From contig NZ_MUNE01000025.1 of the NCBI RefSeq assembly GCF_002154605.1, forward strand, positions 1 to 39,752: a stretch of DNA of 39,752 bases. Reading direction: 5' to 3'. Numbering within the stretch: position 1 is the first letter of the stretch; each line of letters opens with the position of its first letter. Source of the stretch: Streptomyces milbemycinicus (lineage in GTDB: Bacteria; Actinomycetota; Actinomycetes; Streptomycetales; Streptomycetaceae). The notes under the pieces are model-generated. The model did no database searches. It had not been told where the DNA came from and saw only the letters and a list, made by a program, of their open reading frames with translations. Below are positions 33,489-39,752 of this stretch, piece by piece. A program made the position numbers and the translations under genes.

Positions 33489-35108
33489 CTAGCCGATCCA
33501 GGTGTCGTGCAGCTGGATCCGGCTGGAGGCATCGAAGTTCAGGTCGTGCACCTTCTTCGAGACGCCCAGCTGGGTCTGGAGCTCCACCACCGGTGCGTAG
33601 TAGGCGCTCTGTACGATCAACTGCTGTGCCCGGGCCACCAGTTGTTCGCGTTTGGCCGGGTCCGTGGTCGCGGCCTGGGCGGACAGCGCCGCATCCAGGC
33701 TGCCCGCCGGTACGCGGTAGAAGTTGGCCAGTTTGGTGGAGAAGGAACTGCGCAGGATGTCCGGATCGGCACGGGTGATGTTCGCCCAAGCCGCGTCGTA
33801 GTCGCCCGACTGCAGTGTCGGCGCCAGTTGGGTGACCTGGAGCTGCTTGAGGGTCACGGCCACGCCTACGGCCTTGAGCTGCTGCTGAAGCAGTTCCAGA
33901 GCGGGCTGGTTGGTTGCGGAGTTGGGGATCCAGTTGATGGTCAGGCTGAGTTTCCTGCCGTTCTTCGTGCGGGTGCCGTCGCTGCCGGTGTTCCACCCCG
34001 CTTCGTCCAGCAGGGACTTCGCCTTGGTCGCGTCGAAGGCCAGGTCCGGGGCGAGGTTGGTGTAGTCGGGCGTGGTGTGTGCGAGGACGCTGGTCGCCGC
34101 CTTGGTGCCAGTGGGGAACACGGTGTCGGCGATCTGCTGCCGGTCGATGGCGGACAGGATCGCCTGGCGCACCCTCGCGTCCTTCAGCGCCGGCCGCGAG
34201 CTGTTGAGCCCGAGACCGAACACGATGCCGGGGTTGGCCCGTCGCCGGAGAGTGACCTGGCCGCCCTTGAGCGCCGCCTCGTTGGCCTTGCCCACGCTGC
34301 TGATCGCGTCCACCTGGCCGGACTGGAGACTGCCGGCCCGCACGCCCGCTTCCGGTACGACCTTGAACACCAGCTTGTCCAGGTACGCCTCGCCCTGCTT
34401 GCGCCACAGCGAGGATCCCCATGCGTACCCGCCGCGCTTGGCCAGGGTGATCGACTGGTTCTGCACGTACTGCTTCAGCACGAAGGGCCCGGATCCGGTC
34501 ACCCCGTCACTGCACTTCTGCTGCGGGGTCTTCCGCACGCTCGCCGACGACTCGATGCCCAGCGAGTGCGTCGAAGTGGCCTGCAAGAACTGGGCGTTGG
34601 GCTCCTTGAAGGTCACCTTGACCGTGAGCGGGTCGACCACGGTGGTGCTCTTGACGCCACTGAGGTAGCCCTCGGCCAGGGTCCCCAGGGCGCCGAGCCT
34701 CGGCACCGCGTCAAAGTTGTCCTTGACCACCTGCGCGGTCAGTTTCGACCCGTCGCTGAAGGTGACACCCGACCTCAGATGGAAGGTGAACGTCGTCGTG
34801 TCGGAGCTGATGTCCCAGCTCTTCGCCAGCCACGGCACGATCTTGCCGGTTCTGGGGTCCTGGTCCGTCAGGGAGTCCACGATCTGGCGCACCGAGTAGA
34901 TGGTGTCGTTGCTGGCAACCTGCTGCGGATCCACGCAGCCGGCGTCCGAGCCCACCGCGAAGGTCAGGGTGCCGCCGGACTTCGCCCGGCCGCTGCCGGA
35001 GCCGGAGCCGTCGCCGCTCGACCCGCAGGCGGTCAGCAGCACACTGGTGGTCACCAGGGCGGTCAGCGCCGCCCACCGGGAGGGTCTGAAATCCGGAAGT
35101 GTTGTCAC
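33489..35108 (-). CDS. ABC transporter substrate-binding lipoprotein (SBP family 5)
   Basis: A 539-residue family-5 solute-binding protein. The lipoprotein signal peptide ends in the lipobox LLTAC (Cys28), then a Ser/Gly linker. The mature part has GGTLTFAVGSDAGCVDPQQV, SLTDQDPRTGKIVPWLAKSW, FHLRSGVTFSDGSKLTAQVV and GSGPFVLKQYV. Family members bind peptides, nickel, glutathione or other organic ligands. The upstream sulfur-type leader peptide and divergent DszC/SfnB-like gene suggest an organosulfur compound here. Start GTG 35108 has AGGAG upstream. First structural gene of the importer operon. Confidence 0.92.
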   Translation of the reverse strand: MTTLPDFRPSRWAALTALVTTSVLLTACGSSGDGSGSGSGRAKSGGTLTFAVGSDAGCVDPQQVASNDTIYSVRQIVDSLTDQDPRTGKIVPWLAKSWDISSDTTTFTFHLRSGVTFSDGSKLTAQVVKDNFDAVPRLGALGTLAEGYLSGVKSTTVVDPLTVKVTFKEPNAQFLQATSTHSLGIESSASVRKTPQQKCSDGVTGSGPFVLKQYVQNQSITLAKRGGYAWGSSLWRKQGEAYLDKLVFKVVPEAGVRAGSLQSGQVDAISSVGKANEAALKGGQVTLRRRANPGIVFGLGLNSSRPALKDARVRQAILSAIDRQQIADTVFPTGTKAATSVLAHTTPDYTNLAPDLAFDATKAKSLLDEAGWNTGSDGTRTKNGRKLSLTINWIPNSATNQPALELLQQQLKAVGVAVTLKQLQVTQLAPTLQSGDYDAAWANITRADPDILRSSFSTKLANFYRVPAGSLDAALSAQAATTDPAKREQLVARAQQLIVQSAYYAPVVELQTQLGVSKKVHDLNFDASSRIQLHDTWIG

Positions 35109-35268
35109 GGAGGGGTTCTCCTACTCGTGTCACCAGGCATGGGGTGCCGTATGAGGCACGGCCGCGCATGGGCGTGCGGCCCCGGCCGGTGCGACGCCGG
35201 TGGCGGGGGAGCGCTGTGCAGACAGGGATCAGGGGGAAACGGGGTTCAGGCGGAGACGAGTGCGGCGA

Positions 35269-35298
35269 CCACCGGGGCCGGACTTCGACCGGCGGTGG
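35269..35298 (-). promoter_or_regulatory. Hairpin just after the leader peptide (attenuator candidate)
   Basis: On the minus-strand transcript CCACCG-C-CGG and CCGG-CC-CCGGTGG pair around TCGAAGT, starting 9 nt after the leader peptide stop and well before the binding-protein start at 35108. Its position suits an attenuator or terminator influenced by ribosomes on the leader. Confidence 0.5.
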
Positions 35299-35307
35299 GA
35301 AGGGCCG

Positions 35308-35382
35308 TCAGGCCTGACAGAGGCAGCTGGTCGCGCGCTTCAGGTCGATGTGACGCCGACGCGAGAGCCGGGAGAACACCAT
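35308..35382 (-). CDS. 24-residue leader peptide of the sulfur-responsive family
   Basis: ATG at 35382 to TGA at 35308 encodes 24 residues containing SRLSRRRHIDLKRATSCLC and ending QA. This matches the actinobacterial leader-peptide pattern RRxxDLxRxxxxLC known upstream of sulfur-assimilation genes and aligns without gaps with the second leader at 39528: S, R, RRR, DL, R and LC are shared, 10 of 19 positions. Two cysteine codons lie within the last five sense codons. The stop is 199 nt before the binding-protein gene on the same strand, with a hairpin between. Scarcity of cysteinyl-tRNA could stall ribosomes here and raise importer expression. No clear ribosome-binding site is seen. Confidence 0.8.
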   Translation of the reverse strand: MVFSRLSRRRHIDLKRATSCLCQA

Positions 35383-35851
35383 GGCGACGGCGGAGGAGGT
35401 ACTGGGGTCACCACCGTGCCGCATACCGAGCCTCCACATCTCCGGCCCCGGCCACGGGGCCACGCGCTTGCGGGGATCGTCGGTGATCCCGCCGGGCTTT
35501 CACCTGGAGCACCCCACCGCGCGGGAGGGTTGCCGGTCAGCGAGCCAGGGCTTGACGCTGACACTCAATGCCATTCGTGATCGTACGGAGCCGTGCTGTC
35601 GTACGTCAATGCCGGAACCGTGCGCCCATCGAGTCGGTGGACCGTACAGGCTGCCGCGGCTGAGGCCCGGCCGGGTTCACCGCGACGTCGTTCACCTCGG
35701 TCTCACTCGACCCGGCCCTCGTCTCGTTCGCAGCGGTATCGACCGCTTCTCCGGCATCACTTGGACAGACATCGGCGGTGGGCAGCCGTACGCCTTGCCC
35801 CGCCGAACGCCCGGTGAAAACCGGCCAAGACAGAGCGCTTTCCCCGGTTTT
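35383..35851. other. Intergenic region between leader peptide and monooxygenase promoter
   Basis: About 470 bp that should hold the minus-strand promoter of the importer operon near 35383-35450 (TATGCG at 35424-35429 on the minus strand is a weak candidate -10). Several frames are open across it but none looks like a protein, and I see no repeat or RNA element I can name. Confidence 0.45.
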
Positions 35852-35868
35852 CCTATCGATTTGGTAGG
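35852..35868. promoter_or_regulatory. CCTATC-N5-GGTAGG operator, candidate Rrf2/CymR-type site
   Basis: CCTATC (35852-35857) and GGTAGG (35863-35868) are inverted with one mismatch around an AT-rich centre, in an unusually AT-rich stretch. It ends 6 bp before the TTGACG at 35875. The Rrf2 regulator encoded at 37317 is the obvious candidate binder. Confidence 0.55.
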
Positions 35869-35874
35869 GAAATG

Positions 35875-35903
35875 TTGACGCCGGTCGCCGGGGCGAGTGA
35901 GCA
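35875..35903 (+). promoter_or_regulatory. Promoter candidate for the small ORF/monooxygenase unit
   Basis: TTGACG (35875-35880) is a good -35. The only -10 at suitable spacing is weak (GAGCAT at 35899-35904, 18 bp away), consistent with an activator-dependent promoter. Transcription would begin near 35910, next to the ATG at 35912. Confidence 0.4.
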
Positions 35904-36028
35904 TGCTCTACATGTCCGTTACGCAGCAGCGCCTCGTCACCGTACGGCGGGTGGGCCGCACATCCATGCCTGACGCGGAGAAGCGCTCTGGCGACACCCG
36001 CTGTTCCGTGAAGCGGGTGCGAGCGTGA
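35903..36028 (+). CDS. Small ORF (41 codons) coupled to the monooxygenase gene
   Basis: From ATG 35903 (or ATG 35912, same frame) a 41- or 38-codon frame runs to a TGA at 36026-36028 that overlaps the monooxygenase GTG (GTGA). The peptide is basic and contains VTQQRLVTVRRVGRTSMPD and one Cys (TRCSVKRVRA). It does not show the DL...LC signature of the two leader peptides here, but its place, immediately behind the operator and promoter and translationally coupled, suggests a leader or uORF role. It could instead be a chance frame. Confidence 0.45.
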   Translation: MLYMSVTQQRLVTVRRVGRTSMPDAEKRSGDTRCSVKRVRA

Positions 36029-37263
36029 CGACGGTGGGCGAGGCGATCGACGCGGAAGCCGGACACGCACACTGGCTGCGCGTAGCCCAGGAGATCGCGG
36101 ACGACCTGGCCACCGACGCGGTCGACCGTGAGCAGGCAGGGAAAGCGCCGTTCGACGAGGTTGCGCGGCTGCGCGAGGCAGGGCTGCTCACCTTGCCGAC
36201 ACTGGCCGGACCCGGCGCGGGAGACGCGGGAGGCACGGGAGGCGCGGACTGGCGTACGGCCTACGCGGTCGTCCGGACGATCTCAGCGGCCGACGGCGCG
36301 ATCGGCTACCTCCTCGGCTGCCACTACTTCCTGTCCTCCAGCGCCCGGTTCTTCGCGAGTCCCGCCCTCGCCACCCGCGTCGAGCAGGAGTCCGCGGCGA
36401 GGCAGTGGTGCTGGGGAGGTGGTCTCGTTTCCTGCGAACCGTCTCCCGGACTGACCCCCACCGCGCGCGGCTATGTGCTGAACGGCCGGCAGAGTTGTGT
36501 CACCGGAGTCGGAATCGCCGATCGGCTGGTCGTCCGTGCCACTCGGTCCGGCAGCGGTGACCCCCTGGCTGTCCTCGTCGATCCCGCCCACCCCGGCGTC
36601 GTGTACGTCGACGACGAGGACACCTTCGGCCAGCGCCTGGCGGCCGGTGGCAGTGTGGAGTTCGACTCGGTGCCGGTCACGGCCGACGACGTGTTCGGCT
36701 CGCTCTCCTCGGACGAGGGCGCCCTGCCCCCCTTCGCCGGCCTGGCCGCACCGACCGCACGCCTGGTTTCCGTGCAGTTCTGTCTCGGCGTCGCCGAGGG
36801 GCTGCTTGCCGAAGTGCGCGAGTACAGCAGGGTGGTGAACTCTTCCTGGCAGCCCTCCGCGCAACACTCCTGGCCGGGCAGTCCGTCGCGGGACCCGTAC
36901 GTGCTGGGCGTGTACGGGGAACTGACCGTTGCCGCCCGCTCCGCGTCCGCTCTCGCCGACCAGGCGGTCGAGGCGCTGGGACGTGGCTTCGCGCGTGGCG
37001 AAGACCTCGACGACGACGAGTGCGCGGAGATCGCCGTACTCGCGAGCGTGGCCGAGTCCGCCGCCTCCCGGGCCGCGCAGGAGATCACTACACGTGCCCT
37101 GGACGTCATCGGCGCGCGTGCCGCCTTCCTGCGGCATGGATTCGACCGCTTCTGGCGCAACGCCCGGACACACACCCTGCGCGAGCCCGTCGCCGACCGA
37201 CTCCGCGAGGTCGGGGACTACTTCCTCAATGGTGCGCACCCTCCGTTCACCATCCCCTCCTGA
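36025..37263 (+). CDS. DszC/SfnB-like flavin-dependent monooxygenase (acyl-CoA dehydrogenase fold)
   Basis: A 412-residue protein of the acyl-CoA dehydrogenase-fold monooxygenase group. It has an N-terminal helical domain (VDREQAGKAPFDEVARLREAGLLTLPTLAG), a middle beta domain (GLVSCEPSPGLTPTARGYVLNGRQSCVTGVGIADRLVV) and a C-terminal four-helix domain ending DRFWRNARTHTLREPVADR, typical of DszC/SfnB proteins. These use reduced FMN and oxygen to attack sulfur compounds and release usable sulfur. The start is GTG 36025, coupled to the small ORF. It is divergent from the importer operon and precedes the Rrf2 gene. The exact substrate is unknown. Confidence 0.85.
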   Translation: MTTVGEAIDAEAGHAHWLRVAQEIADDLATDAVDREQAGKAPFDEVARLREAGLLTLPTLAGPGAGDAGGTGGADWRTAYAVVRTISAADGAIGYLLGCHYFLSSSARFFASPALATRVEQESAARQWCWGGGLVSCEPSPGLTPTARGYVLNGRQSCVTGVGIADRLVVRATRSGSGDPLAVLVDPAHPGVVYVDDEDTFGQRLAAGGSVEFDSVPVTADDVFGSLSSDEGALPPFAGLAAPTARLVSVQFCLGVAEGLLAEVREYSRVVNSSWQPSAQHSWPGSPSRDPYVLGVYGELTVAARSASALADQAVEALGRGFARGEDLDDDECAEIAVLASVAESAASRAAQEITTRALDVIGARAAFLRHGFDRFWRNARTHTLREPVADRLREVGDYFLNGAHPPFTIPS

Positions 37264-37303
37264 CGGCGTGCGCGGCCGGTGACGGGGTGGGGGCGACAGT
37301 GGC

Positions 37304-37309
37304 GGATAA
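37304..37309 (+). promoter_or_regulatory. -10 element GATAAT for a leaderless Rrf2 transcript
   Basis: GATAAT ends 7 bp before the ATG at 37317, so the transcript would start at or next to the start codon. No ribosome-binding site precedes the ATG. No strong -35 is visible. Confidence 0.45.
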
Positions 37310-37316
37310 TCTCGGC

Positions 37317-37802
37317 ATGCAGATCTCGGCGAGGGCGGACTATGCGGTGCGTGCGGCGTTGGAGCTTGCAGCGGCAGGACCCGACACCTCGCTCAAAGCC
37401 GAGGCGATCGCGGCGGCGCAGGGCATTCCGCACAAGTTCCTGGAAGGCATCCTGGGCGACCTGCGCAGGGGCGGGCTGGTCACCAGCCGGCGCGGCGGGA
37501 ACGGCGGCTACCGGCTCGCCCGCCCGGCGGACGAAATCGCCATCGCCGACGTGATCCGGGTGGCCGATGGACCGCTGGTGTCGGTGCGGGGCGTGCGCCC
37601 ACCCCAGCTTTCCTACACCGGTCCCGCGGAGTCGCTGCTGCCGCTGTGGGTCGCGGTACGCGCCAATGTCCGTAAGATTCTGGGCGAGGTCACGCTGGCC
37701 GACGTGGCCACCGCCACGTTGCCCGATGAGGTCCTGGTCCTTGCCGAGGACCCCGAGGCCTGGACGAATCCCCTGCCGACGCCCCTGTCCACCGACCCCT
37801 GA
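37317..37802 (+). CDS. Rrf2-family transcriptional regulator, cysteine-free (CymR-like)
   Basis: A 161-residue Rrf2 regulator starting MQISARADYAVRAALELAAA. The winged HTH includes LKAEAIAAAQGIPHKFLEGILGDLRRGGLV and the wing SRRGGNGGYRLARP. It contains no cysteine, so it cannot hold an Fe-S cluster like IscR or NsrR. Cysteine-free members such as CymR control sulfur metabolism, which fits the neighbouring DszC/SfnB-like gene and sulfur-type leader peptides. Probably leaderless. A strong hairpin lies downstream. Confidence 0.9.
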   Translation: MQISARADYAVRAALELAAAGPDTSLKAEAIAAAQGIPHKFLEGILGDLRRGGLVTSRRGGNGGYRLARPADEIAIADVIRVADGPLVSVRGVRPPQLSYTGPAESLLPLWVAVRANVRKILGEVTLADVATATLPDEVLVLAEDPEAWTNPLPTPLSTDP

Positions 37803-37807
37803 TCTCC

Positions 37808-37860
37808 CGCGCGCCGGACTGCCGCGCGCCGGACTGCCGCCCGCCGGACTGCCGCCCGCC
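37808..37860. repeat. 15-bp tandem repeat at the end of the Rrf2 gene
   Basis: CGCGCGCCGGACTGC occurs twice (37808-37837), a third copy with one change follows (37838-37852), and a partial fourth ends at 37860. The last units form the 5-prime arm of the terminator stem at 37849-37882. Confidence 0.85.
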
Positions 37861-37882
37861 AATAGGATCCGGCGGGCGGCAG
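37849..37882. terminator. Bidirectional terminator between Rrf2 and subtilisin genes
   Basis: CTGCCGCCCGCC (37849-37860) pairs perfectly over 12 bp with GGCGGGCGGCAG (37871-37882) around a 10-base loop, between two convergent genes. Confidence 0.85.
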
Positions 37883-37919
37883 TGTGCGATCACCGGTATC
37901 CGGTGTCGTGGTCAGCGTG

Positions 37920-39128
37920 TCACTGGACGATCTTGAGCAGCTTGTTGGGCGAGCCCGAGCCGATCCCGGACAGGACGCCCGAGGTGGCACCGTTCACCAG
38001 CGCGCTCCCGACTGCGGACGGAGAGGCGGTGGTGTGGCCGGAGAGATAGATCGCCGCGGCGCCGGACACATGCGGGGCGGCGAAGGAGGTGCCGGAGCCG
38101 GTGTAGGTGGCGGTGTCAGAGGTGTTCCAGCCGGCCGTGATGTTCGAGCCCGGGGCGAACAGGTCCACCACCGAACCGTAGTTGGAGTAGCTTGCCCTCG
38201 CGTCCGTGCTGGTGGTGGCGCCGACAGTGAGGGCGGTCGGCACCCGGGCGGGGGAGTAGTTGGCCGCGTTGGCGCCCGAGTTGCCCGCCGCGATGGAGTA
38301 GGTCACACCGGAGGCGATCGAGTTGCTGACGGCGGTGTCCAGGGAGGTGCTCGCGCCGCCGCCCAGGGACACGTTGGCGACGGACGGGCCGGAGTGGTTG
38401 GCGGTGATCCAGTCCACGCCCGCGATGACACCGGCCGTGGTGCCGGACCCGTCGTTGCCGAGGACGCGTACCGCCACGATCTTCGCCTGCTTGGCCACGC
38501 CGTAGGTGCTGCCGGCGACGGTCGTGGCGACGTGCGTGCCGTGGCCGTAGCCGTCCTGCGCGGTGGTGTCGTTGTCCACGAAGTCGTAGCCGTAGGACGC
38601 CCGGCCGCTGATCTGGGAGTGGGTGATCCGCACCCCGGTGTCCAGGACGTAGACGGTCACACCGCTGCCGGCGCTGTCCGGGTAGGTGTACGTGCCGCTC
38701 AGCGGCAGGTTGGTCTGGTCGACGCGGTCCAGTCCCCAGGGGGCGCTGGTCTGGGTCGCGTCGGCGTGGACCTTCCGGTCCTGTTCGACGGAGGCCACGG
38801 CCGGGTCGGCGGCGAGCCGTCTGGCCTCGGTGGGGCTGAGCTTGGCGGCGTAGCCGTTCAGCGCGGTGGTGAAGGTCCGCTCCACCGCGCCGCCGTATCC
38901 GGATATGACCTCCTTGCCGCGGGCGGAGGCGGCCTTGAAACCGGCCGTCTTCTTCAAGGTGACGATGTAGCTGCCGGGGACCGCGTCGGCGGCCCCGGCA
39001 TGCAGGACCGTGCCTTCGGCCGGTGCGGCGTGGGCGGGGAGCGTGGTGCCTGCTCCGATGCACGCGGCGGCGGCCGCCGTGGCGATTGCCGCGGCGATCC
39101 GCCGCTTGGTGGTACGCATCACTGCCAT
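37920..39128 (-). CDS. Secreted S8-family (subtilisin-like) serine protease
   Basis: A 402-residue preproprotease. The signal peptide (RTTKRRIAAAIATAAAAACI to AHA) is followed by an I9-type propeptide (PGSYIVTLKKTAGFKAA through AADPAVASVEQDRKV). The catalytic domain carries the triad Asp163 (YVLDTGV), His196 (GHGTHV) and Ser348 (GTSFAAPH), and the oxyanion-hole Asn lies in AAGNSG. The ending, KLLKIVQ, closes the domain without an extra C-terminal module. The enzyme would be exported and matured by removal of its propeptide. AGGAGG lies upstream of ATG 39128; an in-frame ATG at 39119 is also possible. Confidence 0.95.
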   Translation of the reverse strand: MAVMRTTKRRIAAAIATAAAAACIGAGTTLPAHAAPAEGTVLHAGAADAVPGSYIVTLKKTAGFKAASARGKEVISGYGGAVERTFTTALNGYAAKLSPTEARRLAADPAVASVEQDRKVHADATQTSAPWGLDRVDQTNLPLSGTYTYPDSAGSGVTVYVLDTGVRITHSQISGRASYGYDFVDNDTTAQDGYGHGTHVATTVAGSTYGVAKQAKIVAVRVLGNDGSGTTAGVIAGVDWITANHSGPSVANVSLGGGASTSLDTAVSNSIASGVTYSIAAGNSGANAANYSPARVPTALTVGATTSTDARASYSNYGSVVDLFAPGSNITAGWNTSDTATYTGSGTSFAAPHVSGAAAIYLSGHTTASPSAVGSALVNGATSGVLSGIGSGSPNKLLKIVQ

Positions 39129-39491
39129 CGCGAGGGATTCCTCCTCGATCGGTGGCGCGCTGTGGTGCGTGCGCGCTCTACGGGGTGTGCGGGCTCGCAC
39201 AGTTCACCGGGAGCGCACGGTTGCGCCCCTGGCCTGATGAGGATTTGCCGTGGCGCGAGCAACCGGCAAGGCATGCCATATACATGACACGCACTCGCCA
39301 TGGAAACCGGTGTGCCGTGGCGGGAGGCCACGCTCGCGTAACCCCGCGTACGTACAGGGCACACAGAGGGAAGGACGCCTTTCGCGCGGGCCTGCTCCTG
39401 GCCGGAACCGTGACGGTGCGAAGGCCTTCGATGGCGTTGCGGAGGTCCGCGACGCAGGGGGCGAAGTCACGCCCCGCGGTGACCGCCGTTG
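39129..39491. other. Divergent intergenic region upstream of protease and leader peptide
   Basis: About 360 bp without a convincing gene. A short hairpin, CGTGGC (39316-39321) with GCCACG (39327-39332), and an AT-richer patch near 39275-39290 are the only visible structure. The protease promoter should lie in the part nearest 39129. Confidence 0.45.
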
Positions 39492-39520
39492 TTGACGCGG
39501 AATGGGGGCGCGGATAGCGT
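39492..39520 (+). promoter_or_regulatory. Sigma-70-type promoter for the second leader peptide
   Basis: TTGACG (39492-39497), a 17-bp spacer and TAGCGT (39515-39520) form a good housekeeping promoter. The start codon at 39528 is 8 bp from the -10, so the mRNA is probably leaderless. Confidence 0.65.
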
Positions 39521-39527
39521 CGCCGAC

Positions 39528-39602
39528 ATGCGGATTTCTTCGCGGTTCACCCGGCGGCGCGCTGTTGATCTGATGCGCGTCGCCACCGCGCTGTGTAGCT
39601 GA
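39528..39602 (+). CDS. 24-residue leader peptide of the sulfur-responsive family
   Basis: ATG 39528 to TGA 39602 encodes 24 residues containing SRFTRRRAVDLMRVATALC and ending in Ser. It aligns without gaps with the leader at 35308-35382 and has the same length. The RRR..DL.R....LC pattern is that of actinobacterial leader peptides found before sulfur-uptake and assimilation genes. It sits about 8 bp behind a promoter and has no ribosome-binding site, consistent with leaderless translation. The next start codon on the strand is at 39727, 124 nt downstream, suggesting the leader controls that gene. Confidence 0.82.
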   Translation: MRISSRFTRRRAVDLMRVATALCS

Positions 39603-39726
39603 CCTTCACCGCACCCTGGGCAACGTGTTTTGGACCGCTGCGCACACCGGGAACAGACCGCGAAGCCGGCCTGTTATGAATCACGATGAGGTCCGCGGTA
39701 CGGCGCGACGGACGGAGGTGCGGCAC

Positions 39727-39752
39727 ATGCGACACCTGCCCCACCCCCGCCC
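39727..39752 (+). CDS. Start of a gene that leaves the window
   Basis: ATG 39727 follows a strong GGAGGTG site at 39714-39720 and opens a frame reading MRHLPHPR before the window ends. Its position after the leader peptide suggests the first structural gene of a sulfur-related unit, perhaps a transporter component, but the eight codons alone do not identify it. Confidence 0.5.

Noticed and set aside
31570..34422. Long minus-strand frame that would fuse the DppC-like permease to an upstream 600-residue extension
   Set aside because: The extension overlaps the DppB-like and binding-protein genes in another frame and has no domain-like sequence; the ATG at 32529 with the ATGA overlap gives a normal permease.
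35905..35962. Minus-strand 19-codon frame ending RRCCVTDM as a third Cys leader peptide
   Set aside because: It lacks the DL.R....LC pattern, lies on the wrong side of the monooxygenase promoter and is far from the importer start; probably chance.

Overview
The window is very GC-rich DNA with GTG starts, short intergenic gaps and protein families (MmyB-type XRE regulators, SARP/AfsR-type regulators, PQQ-propeller Ser/Thr kinases, FHA-ABC fusions) that point to Streptomyces or a close relative. It opens inside parE (topoisomerase IV subunit B), a core chromosomal gene, and then enters a patchwork accessory region.

Region 1 (about 1.5-16.05 kb) is a dense series of regulator/enzyme pairs: zinc-type (MDR) or short-chain (SDR) oxidoreductases, a metallo-beta-lactamase-fold hydrolase and a SnoaL/NTF2-like protein, each beside a TetR or MmyB-like XRE regulator and usually separated from it by an inverted-repeat operator candidate. 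Gene debris lies between the pairs: a TetR 5-prime stub, an internally deleted MFS transporter, a broken 3-hydroxyisobutyrate dehydrogenase, a frameshifted TetR and a deleted SDR. Two operator types occur twice: GGATCAGTGATCC at 2776 and 12352, and TTACATSCGTTAGC at 11422 and 12242.

Region 2 (16.05-27.34 kb) is a signalling block. Two membrane-anchored Ser/Thr kinases with extracytoplasmic PQQ-like propellers overlap by ATGA and follow a single-pass membrane protein. Divergent to them are a 988-residue AfsR-like SARP (BTAD, NB-ARC and TPR) and a large FHA-FHA-ABC-ABC2 exporter. The arrangement recalls AfsK/AfsR signalling with an FHA phospho-reader attached to a transporter. An MFS transporter/TetR pair with a near-perfect 26-bp palindrome and a frameshifted TIM-barrel gene follow.

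Region 3 (29.9-39.75 kb) looks like an organosulfur acquisition locus. A four-gene peptide-type ABC importer (binding protein, two permeases, fused double ATPase) is preceded 199 nt upstream by a 24-codon leader peptide that no long-ORF search would find. It is divergent from a DszC/SfnB-like flavin monooxygenase and a cysteine-free Rrf2 (CymR-like) regulator. After a secreted subtilisin, a second 24-codon leader peptide of the same family (shared pattern SR..RRR..DL.R....LC) lies directly behind a good promoter and ahead of a gene that runs off the window. The paired leader peptides are the most interesting signal here: they suggest cysteine/sulfur-responsive attenuation of two transcription units about 4 kb apart.
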